Assembly: GCF_000372725.1 (NCBI RefSeq)
Contig: NW_005197128.1
Span: 378,370-442,369 of the forward strand
Length of the DNA: 64,000 nt
DNA from: Emiliania huxleyi CCMP1516
Lineage: Eukaryota > Haptophyta > Isochrysidales > Noelaerhabdaceae
Direction: 5' to 3'
Shown here piece by piece: positions 36,095-46,533 of the stretch. The first letter of the stretch is position 1. Every line of letters begins with the position of its first letter. A program made the translations under genes and the position numbers. The notes under the pieces are model-generated. The model worked only from the letters and a program-made list of their open reading frames with translations, was not told where the DNA came from and did not search any database.

Positions 36095-36320
36095 ACTACG
36101 GGGATCGGCTTCTTACACAGCCCTTCCCTGCAGCGAGCCCCCCCCAACCCACCCGCGCTAGGTCTCGGGGGACGAAGGGGTCACACCCGACGTTGGCGAC
36201 GACCTCGTGAACTAGCCGGGGCAGTCGGAGAAGGGGCAACTCCGTGCACTGACGGTCGGCCGTCAGAAAACACGCCTGCATGGATCGGGTTACACCAATC
36301 CTCGCTACCCAACGCGGCCA
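36095..36320 (-). repeat. Repeat D, copy 2
   Basis: Inverted relative to 24958-25180. It ends 100 bp before the ORF at 36424, which could therefore use it as promoter or 5' UTR. Confidence 0.85.
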
Positions 36321-36423
36321 AAGGATATCCACCTCGAGAACCTCGAGAAAACTATGGGTTATTTTTTCGAGCCAAGCGAGGGTCGCGCACGAGGGCGGCC
36401 GAGGTGCTTGCCGCCAGTCGAGC

Positions 36424-36849
36424 ATGCCCGACGCGACGTTGGAATCCTTCGGAGAACGGAGGCGGGCGCGGCGGAGACGGGCGCTGGACGGGCTCGGTGA
36501 CGCGCCCAGCACCGCGTCGAGCGCGAGCAGCAACGACGATATCTGCAGCGAGGACGTCGCCGAGGTGGAGCTGCTGGCGAGTGCAGCGCTGTCCGAGGCC
36601 AAGGAGGCCACCCAGCTGGCGCGGGCCGCCAAGCGCGCTGAGATCGAGGCCAAGGTCGCTGCGGCGCGTCTGCAGCAGGCAGTGGCGGCGGCGGGAAGCA
36701 GGTCGGCGCCGCGCGCCGTCAAGGAGTCTGACCTCTTCTCGTCGTCGGTGGCCGCCAAGGTAGAGAAGCCGAAACACGAGGCCGGGGTGTCGGTCAAAGC
36801 GACGCGGCTGCAGGCGGACTTTGGCGAGAAGAAGTTCATCAAGCCGTGA
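36424..36849 (+). CDS. Small Ala/Lys-rich coiled-coil protein
   Basis: ORF of 141 codons starting MPDATLESFGERRRARRRRA. The frame is open further upstream, but that part is repeat D. After a basic N terminus and a Ser/acidic linker (ASSNDDICSEDVAEVELLAS), residues ~60-100 form one long charged helix (EATQLARAAKRAEIEAKVAA). A conserved-looking tail, ATRLQADFGEKKFIKP, follows. No family recognised. The stretch after it to 37310 contains no other gene that I can support. Confidence 0.5.
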   Translation: MPDATLESFGERRRARRRRALDGLGDAPSTASSASSNDDICSEDVAEVELLASAALSEAKEATQLARAAKRAEIEAKVAAARLQQAVAAAGSRSAPRAVKESDLFSSSVAAKVEKPKHEAGVSVKATRLQADFGEKKFIKP

Positions 36850-37313
36850 CGCACGGGGACCAAGAGCCAGCAGTGCATGCCGGCTCGGTCCGCCGCCAAG
36901 GCCGCAAAGATGGGCAAGCTCAAGAGCTAGAGTGCCTGTGGGGAGGGTGCACGCGGCCGACGCGCCTGCGAGCCCAGGTCCCCACCTCGAATCTTGTCCC
37001 ATCTGCGAATGCGCCCCTCCCCTGACTATATGACGCGCCCGGCTCAAATGTGCGTTTCTGCACGTTGGCGGGAGCGGAGGTCTCGGGGGTGGGGGGCTCT
37101 CCGTTTAGTCCTCGTGTCGATGTGTTTTATTTCCCGCGAAAGCCAAAGCACGTCGCAACCACGGGCCCGCGCGCCGGCGGCGCGCGTTTCAAAAACAACA
37201 CGTACACACATACTCGTGGAAGGTGGATCCCCGCGGCGCGCTAGCCTACCGTTTACCTAGCTCGTATCTCTTTGGGGGGGCGAGACACTGCGATGGGGCG
37301 CGCTCAACTCTCC

Positions 37314-38287
37314 TTATATCGCCGCTATCGCTGGCGCCTCGGTAGGGGCTGCCTCGTGCCCAGGCTCCGCTGCATGCTCCGCCGCCGCCCGTTTGTCCGC
37401 CTGCTCCGCCGGGCTATTGAACCACACCTTGAGCCGGTAGGCGTCGTTACCTGCGCAGGGAGTGGGGCGCGGGGGCGTGAGAGGCAGAGGCGCGGGCGTG
37501 GTGCGGCGGCACGCGTCGTCGGGTGGCTTCGGGCCCTCCCGGGTGAACACAGGCGATCTCGCGTAGTCTCGGGGACTCTGCCGCGCGCGCCGTTGAGGTA
37601 GTACTTGTGCAGCCGCTTGTCGCGCACAAAGCCGAGCCCGTCGTACAGCCGCAGGGCGCCTGCGGGAGAGGTCGCGGACGCGTCCCGGACATGTCCCGGA
37701 CAGCGGCCGGTGTGTTGGGTCGCAGCGCGGGGGTTCGCCAATGTTGGTCGCCTCTGTCTCGAGGACAGCCTCGTCGCAACCGCCTGAGTGGGGGGGGGGG
37801 GGGGGGGACGCGCAGACGTGGAGGGCAGAGGAGTCTGCTTGGCTAGAGCCTCGTGGCCGCTCCGAGCGAGGGCTGGCGTCCTGCCCATCTCACACTAACG
37901 CTGAACCGCGGAAGAGCTCGGCCAAATGCGCGAGAGGCGTGCGGAGGGCGTGGCCAAAGCAGGTCCGGTGCGTGGTGTGCGGAGTGTGCAGTGTGTGTGT
38001 GCGCGCGCGCGCGCCCTGCCGCATGGCGAGGACGGCGGAGCTGACGAGGCGCGAGCCCATGCCTCGCTTGCGCATCGAGTGGTGCACCGCCAGCATCGCG
38101 ATGTAGCCGCGCGTCCGCCCGCTGCGGTGCACGTCCTGCTTGCACACAATGACGCCGACGACCTCCTCGCCGCCCGGCGCCTCGCCCGCGGCTCCGCCCT
38201 CGGCGGCGCAGGGCGCGAGCGCCACAAAGCAGAGCTGAGGCCACTGCCGAAGAGGGCGGGACGCCCAGTGAGCGCCCGAGGGTTCAG

Positions 38288-38334
<47 letters not shown>

Positions 38335-38608
38335 TGTCTGCTGCGGCAATGACAGGCGATAGCGGTGGACACCGGCGGCGGTGTGGGCTGGCGGATGCGG
38401 CGCCACGCCTGGTTGATAAAGTAGCGGTACGTAAAGATGGAGTAGGGCTCGGAGAGGTCGACCGAGATGAGGTCGATGATGCCCTGCGCGCGACGGGCGC
38501 GGCCGCGGTCTCCGTGCTAGGCGTGGCAGCGTGCCGTGCTGGGGCCGGGAGCGGCGGCGCCTGCAGCTGGTGCTCGCCCTGGTAAGGCACCAGTTTCACG
38601 GCCGACAT
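37314..38608 (-). CDS. NAA30: N-alpha-acetyltransferase 30, NatC catalytic subunit
   Basis: Six exons give exactly 200 residues: 38608-38561, 38483-38409, 38243-38015, 37783-37739, 37659-37591 and 37450-37314. GNAT-fold signatures are DLSEPYSIFTYRYFINQ, WPQLCFVAL, GVIVCKQDVH, RGYIAMLAVHHSMRKRGMGS (acetyl-CoA loop), GGCDEAVLETEATN and GALRLYDGLGFVRDKRLHKY. These match Naa30, which acetylates Met-hydrophobic N termini as part of NatC. All five introns are GC-AG by protein continuity (38484-38560, 38244-38408, 37784-38014, 37660-37738, 37451-37590). Intron 2 holds a (GCC)n run. The C-terminal Ala/Glu/Lys tail is unremarkable. Confidence 0.93.
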
Positions 38609-39111
38609 CGTTGGGGACCCCCAGCTGGGGGGCCAAAGAGAGACCCACTGTGTGATTCGTCTTTCCCTGCGAACGCGCACCCCCAGGGCTAGGGCTCTCT
38701 TGCCCGCAACCCGATCCCGATCATCCGGCCCGCTGGGTGCGCTTCTCAGCTCCCCGGGGGCCCTGGATGTGAGGTTACCGACTGCACTCGCCACTCCAAG
38801 ACCAAGTGCTCCACGAGTGCTCGCGCCCCTACACTTGATCTGTGTGTCACCACCAGTACAGCGGTGTACGTCCCCCTTCTCTTCATTTACATATTTCAAC
38901 CTGGGCGAACCTCGACGAAGTACGGCTTTGTGCTGGAGTCGACCGCATCCGGCCCCTTGAGCTCTCCCGCGCGCGAACCCTCCCTGTTTGCGACCCTCGC
39001 CCCGGCCTCGATTCTTGGCAAGACCATGGGACACGACACACGAGTCGAGACGCGTCCGGGCGTTGGGAGAAGCCGCCTCGGTCGCCAATGGCAGTGGCCG
39101 AGGCCCGCCGA

Positions 39112-41806
39112 TCACCATCCCTCTGCGATCGACTTTGCGAGAGCGGACGTCGGCTTTGGCGCCGGCGGCGGCGGGAGTGGCGCGCCGCCGTCGGCCTCCG
39201 CCGCCGCGGGCGGCTTGTCCGCAGCCTCCTCCGCCTCGTCCTGCAGTTCGATGGACTCGTCGTCGATTGCGGCGTGCGCCTGGGTCGGTGCGGCGCCGGC
39301 GGTGAACCCCCCCTTCCCCTGACGCGGGACAGGCGCCAGAGCGCCCTCAACGGCCGGCGGGGCGAGGGAGAAGGGCGGGAGGGGGGAGGGGGGAGGGGGG
39401 GCGGGGGGGGGGGGGGGCTCGCCTGGGCAGCCTCGCGCGCCTTCTCGTCGGCGGCGGCGCGCGCCGACTCAGCCTAGTGGGTGTGTGGTGGAGGTGGCGT
39501 GGAGGTGTTGCGGAGGTGTGGTGGAGGTGCCCTGGAGGTGCCGTGGGGGTGAGCTGGGGGGGGGGTTGCGTGAGTGTGCAGGGCAGTCGTCACCTCCTTC
39601 CCCTTTTCCTGCGCCGCCGAGAGCGCGACGCGCTCGAGCCACGCGTGGTGGTGGTAGGTGGCCTAGGCCGAGGAGAGGAGGAGGGTCAGGCCTTGGCCGC
39701 CGCCGCGAGCCGACACTCTCGGAGTACTCTCGGGAACTCTCGGGTACTCTCTCGGGAACTCTCGGGAACTCTCGGGTACTCTCGGGCAATCTCGGGTAAT
39801 CTCGGGTATTCTCGGGTGCTCTCGGGTAATCTCCGCCTTGGCCTCCGCCGCGAGCCGGCCCTTCTCGTCGCTTGCTAGCTCCGCCGCCTCGAGCTCGCGC
39901 GCCTACTCAGGTACACCTCGGGCAATCTCGGGCAATCTCGGGCAATCTCGGGTCGTCTCGGGCAGCCTCTAGTAGAAGTCTCGGGTCATCTCGGGCCATC
40001 TCGGGCCATCTCGCGCGCATGCTCAAGCGGACGCCATGGGCAGGCCGCCGGCCGAGAGATCGCCTCGGCCCCCTCTCTCCGCCCGATCTCCGGGGCTTGT
40101 AGGGCGTGTGCGTGTCATGGACTGTGCGAGCCGTCTGGGCGGGCAGGACGGGCAGCCCCCCCCCCCCCCCCCTTCTCCCCCTTCTCCCCGCTCCCCCGCT
40201 CCTCCCCTCTCTCGACGCACCTTCTCCTCGAGCGCCACCCGCGCCGCCTCCGCCTCCTTCGCCTACGGGGGAGGGGGGAGGGGGGGCACGCCGAACGCTG
40301 CGGCCATACTCGATGCGGCCATACTCGCTGCATCCGACCGACTGCTGCAACAGCGCAGCCATGTGCATGCGCGAGACACCGGGTCGTGCCGGTGCGTCTC
40401 TTCTCCAGGTCTCCAGGTGGGGAGAGAGTGACTGAGGTGTCTGCAAGTCGCCGCGAGTGCTGTACGGGCAAGCCACCAGCACCGTGGCGACCGTCTCCAC
40501 GCTGCTGTGGATCGACCGGCCGATGGCTGGGGCCGGTCTCTGGGGCCGGTCTTTCGGGCCGGTCTCTGGGGCCGGGTGTCTCCGGTCTCGTCGAGTGTCT
40601 TCGGCGCACCGCGAGAGTGCGAGGGGTGCGAGTGGAGGGGAGTACAGCGGGAGGAGGCGGGAGGCGCGTGTTGCTCGAGCGCTCGTCGGAAGGCCACTAG
40701 ATGCCGGTGCCCTGTCCCCCTCTACCCTCCTGTGCCTTGCTCTCGCGCGCCGTCCGCGCCGCCTCCGCCTCCGCCTCCGCCTCCTCGGACGCAGCGCGGG
40801 CGACGCCCGCCTCCTTGGCCTTGTCTTCTGCCGCCGCCTCCGCCTGGGTGGGGTAAGGGAGACGGCACTGGCGTCGCTGCTGCCACCTCTCGCGTGTGCA
40901 CCACCGCCGCCGCCTCTGCTACCGCTGCCTGCGCCTCGCTATTCCACCCTCCTCAGCTGCTGCTGCCTCTGCGCCTCGCTATTCCGCCCTCTGCTGCGGC
41001 GGCGGCAAGCGCTGCTACACACGTCTGCTACAGGAGGGTCGCCTTGCGCGCCGCCGCGTCGGCCGCCCCAGCCATCTCGGCCAGCTCCGTCGCCTCCTCC
41101 TGCTTAGCGGCGGCCGCCGAGGCGCGGGCCTGCAGGGGCCGCGCACGCACGAGAGGGGCGTTGGAGGGAGGAGGGAGGAGGAGGAGAAGAAGGGGGGGGG
41201 GGGGGGGGAGCGCGCCTGCCGCTTCTTCTCCCGCTCCCAGCGGGTGCTCTCGCGCTCGGCGTCGCCTCCCTCCGGGGAGAGAGCGCCCGCCTTGGCCCCC
41301 TTCTTGTCGCGGCCGCGCGACGTGGTCTCCTCCCGCCCCCGCCCGGCCTCGTGCTTGCTGCGGCTCGGGCCCTTGTCATCGCGCGGCCGCTCGCTCTCGC
41401 TGCTGCCGCCCCGAGACAGGGATCGGCGGCGCTTGGCGTCGCTGCCGTTGCTGCCGTCGGACTCATCGCTCTCGCCGCCGCGGTGCTTCCGCTTCCGCCG
41501 TCGGTCCGAATGCTTCCGCCGCTTTTTGTCCGACGAGCGGTGCTTCCGGTCGCGCCTCTCGTCGGCGTCGCTGCCGTCGGAGTCCGAGTCGCGGCGCGAG
41601 TGCTTGCGCTTGCGCCGGCGCCGGCGGTCCGATTCGCTCGAGCTGTCTGAGCGAGAGTCCTCGCTCTCGTGCCGCCGCCGCCGCCGCCGCTTGCTGTCGC
41701 GGCTCGACCTGTGCTTGCGGCGCGGCCGTTCTTCTTCGGAGCCCGACTCGTCAGAGTCCCTCCGCCTCCGGTCGGAGCGACCCTTCTCCTCGCGCTCGCT
41801 CCCCAT
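39112..41806 (-). CDS. RS-domain protein with a long Ala/Glu coiled coil
   Basis: Exon 1 (from 41806) starts MGSEREEKGRSDRRRRDSD and is a ~200-residue Arg/Ser/Asp/Lys domain like those of splicing-associated proteins, ending WEREKKRQ. Small exons then build a charged coiled coil: ARASAAAAKQEEATELAEMA, AEAAAEDKAKEAGVARAASE, AKEAEAARVALEEK, ARELEAAELASDEKGRLAAE, ATYHHHAWLERVALSAAQEK and AESARAAADEKAREAAQ. The last exon reads AAIDDESIELQDEAEEAADK and ends ALAKSIAEGW (stop 39112-39114). Many donors are GC. I find no RRM or helicase motif, so a nuclear speckle or splicing accessory role is inferred only from the RS domain. Exon edges are approximate. Confidence 0.65.
39712..40020 (-). repeat. CTCGGG minisatellites in two RS-protein introns
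   Basis: 39715-39830 has ~10-bp units (CTCGGGAACT / CTCGGGTACT / CTCGGGTAAT); 39915-40020 has GGGCAATCTC and GGGCCATCTC units. Segments resembling the adjacent exon (CGGCTCGCGGCGG.GGCCAAGG) bracket the first tract at about 39845 and 39692. Confidence 0.85.
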
Positions 41807-41869
41807 ATTTGCGAGAGTGAGCCGCGCGGCGCGGCAAGAATTTTTTTTTCATGTCAAGCTCGGTGCCTG

Positions 41870-42133
41870 TGCCTCGCCGGCCGGCGAGATTGCTGGAGGT
41901 AGAGCAAGACTGCTCTAGCCTCGCATGTCACGACAGGGAGGATGTGGCCCTGAGTTATGTGTACGCCTACTCAGGGTGTGTGGCAGCCAGCTGGCTGTGT
42001 GTCTTGTGAGCCTGTTTGTGTCTGTGTGTCGCTCGTGCGTGTCGTCATCATCTGTCTAGCGTCCACCCATACCGCGTTGGTGTCCAGTCCGAGCCTGGCT
42101 GTTCTTCACCTTTCTACCTACCTACCTACCTGA
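41870..42133 (+). repeat. Dispersed repeat B, copy 3
   Basis: Same order of landmarks as 31060-31415: CGGCGAGATTGCTGGAGGTA, GGCAGCCAGCTGGCTGTG and ACCGCGTTGGTGTCCAGTCC, ending in CTACCTACCTACC. It occupies the space between the 3' end of the betaine-lipid gene and the RS-protein start. Confidence 0.85.
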
Positions 42134-42396
42134 GACTCTGGTGCTGAGCATCAGAGCAACCGTCTCAGCCTCCGCGCTCCGCGGCCCGGACCGCACCAAG
42201 TGTGAGTTCACCGATGAAGACGAGTAGACGAAACGTTGAATCGACCGTGCTATAAGATAGAAAGTTGGAACAGGGATAAGGGGATAACCCTCGAAAACCA
42301 CGACGTCACGTATGTCCTTACTACATACTAGAGCGTACAGGCAGCCTCCATATGGCAGCCTTCCAACAAAGGCATACCGTAACCCTTCCGACGTAG

Positions 42397-45300
42397 TCAA
42401 GACCAATCAAACTCCACGTCCGACACCTTGAGCCCGACGTAGAGGTACGTCGTTGCGTGCAGCGGCGTGTAGACGACCCGCCGCTCGCTCTCGTGGAACC
42501 AGAGGGTCCGCAGAGCGCCGTGCTGCTGCAGCGCGGCTGTGTGCTCCCGGCTCAGAAAGACGCCGTCGTTGGCAAACCACCACTGGTTGAGCTTTTGCGA
42601 CCAGTGGTTGGGCGCGTCGGAGCGGCAGGTGAAGTCCACGAGCGCGAGCTGGCCGCCGACCCGCAACGCACGCACCATGGCGGAGAGGGCCGTGCGCCAG
42701 CGCGGGATCATGCTGAGGCAGTAGGAGCAAGAGACCAGGTCGAGCGAGCCGCGTGGCGGGAGTCCTGCCGTTGGGGCGAGGCGGGGCGGTGAGAGGGTGC
42801 TGGCGCCGAGGCGAGCTGCGCCAGCAGAGGCAAGGCTCGGCCGCGCGGAGGAAACGGCGCCGAAACGGGGGAGAGGGGCAGGGGGTTGGGGGCAGGGGGG
42901 CGGGTGGCAGGGAAGGGGGGGGGGCGGGGGGGGAGGTTCGAGACGCGAGGGGCGGGTGGGGAGGGGGGGCAAGGGGGAGGAGGGAGGGCGGTGGCGGGCC
43001 CGGAAGCGTCTCGTCGTTGACGTCGCCCACGAGGAGTGTGACTTGGTGCGCGAGGCCGAGCCTGTCGACCCGCTGCTGGGCGACGGCGAGCAGCTCCGGC
43101 GAGAGGTCGAGCAGCCACAGCCGCGTGCCGCACTCCCTCACATGGCCCAGCACGTACTCGAGGTCGCGCGCGGTGCCGCACCCGACCGACAGCCACGCGG
43201 CGGGGCGCCGCTGCCAAGGCAGCCCGAACCGCATCAGCCGCTCGCGCCCCGGCAGCAGCGCCTCGCGGAAGCCGTCGTAGCGGGGACCCTGCTCGCGGTA
43301 AAAGGCGGCGACGTCCTTGCTCGTGCGCAAAGCGTGGCGGGCGAGCTGGAGGCAAACGGCGGCGTCGTCGACGAGCGTGTTGGAGGGGGCGTAGCCGGAG
43401 CCCACGCAGAGGAAGCGGCGGAAGCCACTCGGCTCCGCCGGGTCCGCGACGGGGGCGTCGGGCGGGTGCGCACGGGCGACCCACTGGCTCAGGTACCAGC
43501 CGACGCGGTCTTGCTCCGGGACGAGGGTCGGTCGCAGCTGCGCGAGCACCTGCAGGTCGTCAAGGCGAAACGGCGTGTGGGTGCAGGTGTCGTCGCTGCA
43601 AGCGCGCGGTGAGTCGGCCGCATTCGGACCGGCGAGTGGACCGCCACGCCAAAGGAGCGCCAAAAGAGGCGCCCTGCCGGCGCCATGTGCGGTAGCAGCG
43701 CCGCCAGCTGCTCCGCGATCTGCTCGTCACCTAGGCGGTGGCGAGGAGGGGCGGGGGGCGGCTCAAGAGAGCTGTTGTGGGCGGCCGGGCCGGACGGTCG
43801 CGGCTCTCTAATGCGCGCCCATCCAGTCCATCGAGTCTCGGAAAAGTCTCGAAAGTGTCTCGAAAGTGTCTCGGAAGTGTCTACCGCGCCCATCCAGTCC
43901 ATCGAGTCGAGGAGCGAGGCCACCGTGAAGTCGTCGCGGCTCGCCTAGACACTTCTGTGACACCTCCGAGACACTTCCGAGACATCACGCCCACCGTGAA
44001 GTCGGCGCGGATCGCCGCAGCGGAGGCGAGGGGGCCGTGGTGAAGGGCGACGCGGTGGGCGGAGGAGCGTAGAGCCTCGTAGTGCTCTGGTCGCAGGTAG
44101 CGAGGGCAGCAGTGCGGGTCCCAGCGGCCGACGGCGTACGCGTAGTAGAAGTAGTTGTCGGCCCGCCACATGCGCGAGCCGAAGACCTGAGGGAGAGGCA
44201 AGGGCGCTTCGGGAGAAGGGCGGTCGCCGCTTGTGCCGTGCGTGCGTGCGCGCGTGCGTGCGTGCGTGCGTGCGTGTGTGTGTGCGTGCGTGTGTGTGCG
44301 TGTGTGTGTGTGTGCGTGTGTGTGTGTGCGTGTGCATGTCGGCGACGGGTAGAAGCGGCTAGCGAAACCTCGCAGACCCGCGAGATCCAGACAGACGGTG
44401 TGCGGCGCAGCAAGTCGATCTGCGACGTCGGCACGCCGCCGAGGGGCGCGAGCAAGCGCCACAGCCACATCTGGGAGAGGCAGAGCGTGAAGATGCGCAT
44501 CCCCCACCCCCGAGGGTCGGGCGCCTGCCCGCGCCGCATGCCCCGCACAACCGCGTCGAGGGCGCCGCACCCTCGCAGTGCGAGGCGGAGGAGGCGGGCG
44601 CCGAAGCCTGCCGACCCGGCGAAGAAGAGGTTCGACGCAAAGAGCTCGCCTGTGGACGTGTCGTGGTTGTGTCGTGGACGTGCCGCGGACAGGCCGGGCC
44701 ACGTGCGAGCCCGGCCGATCGCCATTGGTGTCCCAAAAGGCGCGCGACGAGTCGAGCTGCAGCAAAGGGCGCAGCCGCGCGGCGTAGCTCGCCTACAAGA
44801 GGCTGCCCGAGGTGACCCGAGATGGCCCGAGACTACGAGAGGCTGCCCGAGATGACCCGAGATGACCCGAGATTGCCCGAGATGACCCGAGGTGGCCCGA
44901 GTGGTGGCCGTAGCTCGCCTCGAAGACGGCGGCGTCCGAGCGCGCCCAGAGAGCGAAGAAGGCGGCGTGGTCGAGGGCGGCGAGGGAGGCGAGCTTGAGA
45001 TCGAGGAGAGCGAGCTGCGCCTCGTTGAGGTCCGCGGCGACGATGCCGGCCGGCTTCTCGATGAGGTAGTCCAGCACGTTGCAGCCCGCCGAGGCGATGG
45101 TGAGGATGACGTCCCTCTGCCCGAGGCGCAGCTCCGCCACCTCGACGGCCGGGTCCTCCCACGAGATGTTGTAGATGATCCGGCGCGCCACGAGCGAGTC
45201 GCTGATGAAGTTGGCCGTGTAGACGTCCCGCAGCGCACGCGCCAGCCGGCGCACCGTGTACGCGACGACCAGCAGGTTGCCCACGCACACATACGCAGCC

Positions 45301-46247
45301 CACGCCGCGGCGCGGCACCACTCGCCGCCCCGCTCGCCGTCTGCCGCGGGCGGCTGCATGGCGGCGCGGAGCACGCGCGCGGTGAGCGTCGAGTGGAGGA
45401 GCGCCTGCCCGACCAGCATCGCCACAAAGACGAGCAGGTGGCGCGTCGCCATCGACCAGAGCGCGCGCTCGTGCAGCGGGCCGGCGGATGCACCGCCCTG
45501 CATGCCGGTCGAGCCACCCGTAGCGACTCGCGCGGCGGCGCGGCTCTGCCGCTTCGAGGGCAGCGAGCCCTTGGCGAGGTACGACTGGAACCAGCCGACG
45601 TGCGTGATGAGGAGCACACTGCTCACCCAGTACAGCAGCGGATCGAGCCGGTCGAGCGCGCGCGCGGTGATCCAGCAGTGGTACGAGACGCGGGTGAGGA
45701 AAAAGACGACGCCGACTCCGAAGCGCGGGTTGCCGCCGTCGCCCAGTAGGTGGTTGCCTCCGACGAGCAGCGTCGGCAGCTCCTCGACGCCGCAGACGGC
45801 GAACAGCAGCGTCTGGCGCGTGTGGAGCAGGTAGCACAGCAGCACTGAGTACAGGGCGTGGTGGTAGTAGCCGACGTCGATCTGCTCTGGGTAGTGCAGC
45901 GCCCCCAGCACCGAGTCGACGCCACAGTAGGCGAGGAAGAAGAGGCACAAATGGCGCGAGACTGGCTCCTCGGGTGCGCCGCCGCCGCTGGGACGCAGCC
46001 ACTGCATCGGGTCGCTCGGGCGGTACAGCTCCACCGCGCTGGACACGCCCTGCCACCAAGCGCCGAACGCGTAGTAACTGCCGACGACCGTGACGACGAG
46101 CGCCGCGAATGTCGTGAGCAGCCACGAGAGCTGGCGACGCTGATCGGCGAGAGGCCGGTGGCGCGATACGAGGAAGGCGGCGCCGAAGGCGTAGACGCCG
46201 ACGTTGACAGCGCCGTACAGGGCGAGGGCGGACGCCTCGATGGACAT
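42397..46247 (-). CDS. BTA1: Betaine-lipid synthase with N-terminal TLC-like membrane domain (TLC-BtaA-BtaB)
   Basis: BTA1 enzymes use S-adenosylmethionine to build the betaine head group on diacylglycerol. The first ~330 residues (MSIEASALALYGAVNVGVYA) are a multi-helix domain with HYPEQIDVGYYHHALYSVLL, resembling a TLC fold. The BtaA-like part begins RIIYNISWEDPAVEVAELRL and has LTIASAGCNVLDYLIEKPAG and VAADLNEAQLALLDLKLASL. The BtaB-like methyltransferase has WLSVGCGTARDLEYVLGHV, LWLLDLSPELLAVAQQRV and LVSCSYCLSMIPRWRTALSA. GC-AG introns: 44793-44918, 44650-44722, 43731-43889 and 42765-42999; a GT-AG intron precedes VFGSRMW. The join near 43620 (VHSPVRMR to SDDTCTHTPF) needs a frame change. 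The start faces LSm8, 287 bp away. Product (DGTS, DGTA or DGCC) cannot be read from sequence. Confidence 0.85.
43820..43990 (-). repeat. GTGTCTCGGAA-type minisatellites between short exons of the betaine-lipid gene
   Basis: Two short tracts of TCTCGAAAGTG / TCTCGGAAGTG units (43835-43882 and 43950-43985). Duplicated exon words surround them: GACTCGATGGACTGGATGGG occurs twice, and ACTTCACGGTGG occurs twice. Confidence 0.85.
44220..44340 (+). repeat. (GTGC)n/(GT)n microsatellite
   Basis: GTGCGTGC units grading into (GT)n inside the betaine-lipid gene intron that precedes VFGSRMWR. Confidence 0.9.
44800..44905 (-). repeat. CCCGAGATGA minisatellite in the betaine-lipid gene intron
   Basis: Ten-bp units (plus strand CCCGAGATGA, CCCGAGATTG). 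They fill the GC-AG intron 44793-44918, whose first 10 bases match the first 10 of the next exon. Confidence 0.9.
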
Positions 46248-46533
46248 ACGAGCAGGGTGCGACGGTCCCAGCCTGTAAGCGCGCGGCGGTGCGGGCAGGG
46301 CAGCAAGCAGGCAGCAAGCGTCGCACACTGCGATAGGCAAGCTCCAGCAGATTTTTCTTTTCCAGCGGAAACTTTCTTTTTCCCGAAAATCTAAACTGTC
46401 AAAGTATTCGCTTTCTCCTTTCCCGTCCTCGCGGGAGTCGCTTAGGCGGCTCCCGTGGTGTACCTGTGTTATTGCCAGTGCGCGAAAAAGTTTTTCTCTG
46501 GGCCTCCCGCAACGCTGCCAGCCAAGCGCCAAC
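46248..46533. promoter_or_regulatory. Probable shared promoter of the betaine-lipid gene and LSm8
   Basis: 286 bp between two divergent start codons. Lower GC than the flanking exons, with AGATTTTTCTTTTCC, AACTTTCTTTTTCCC and CGAAAAAGTTTTTC pyrimidine/purine runs. No TATA box recognised. Confidence 0.4.

Noticed and set aside
39712..40020. CRISPR-like array of short regular repeats
   Set aside because: Units are 10 bp, directly tandem without unique spacers, and intronic in a eukaryotic gene.
42122..42406. 94-codon minus-strand ORF after the betaine-lipid gene
   Set aside because: Starts inside the 3' end of the upstream gene and lies mostly in its 3' flank and repeat B; no domain.
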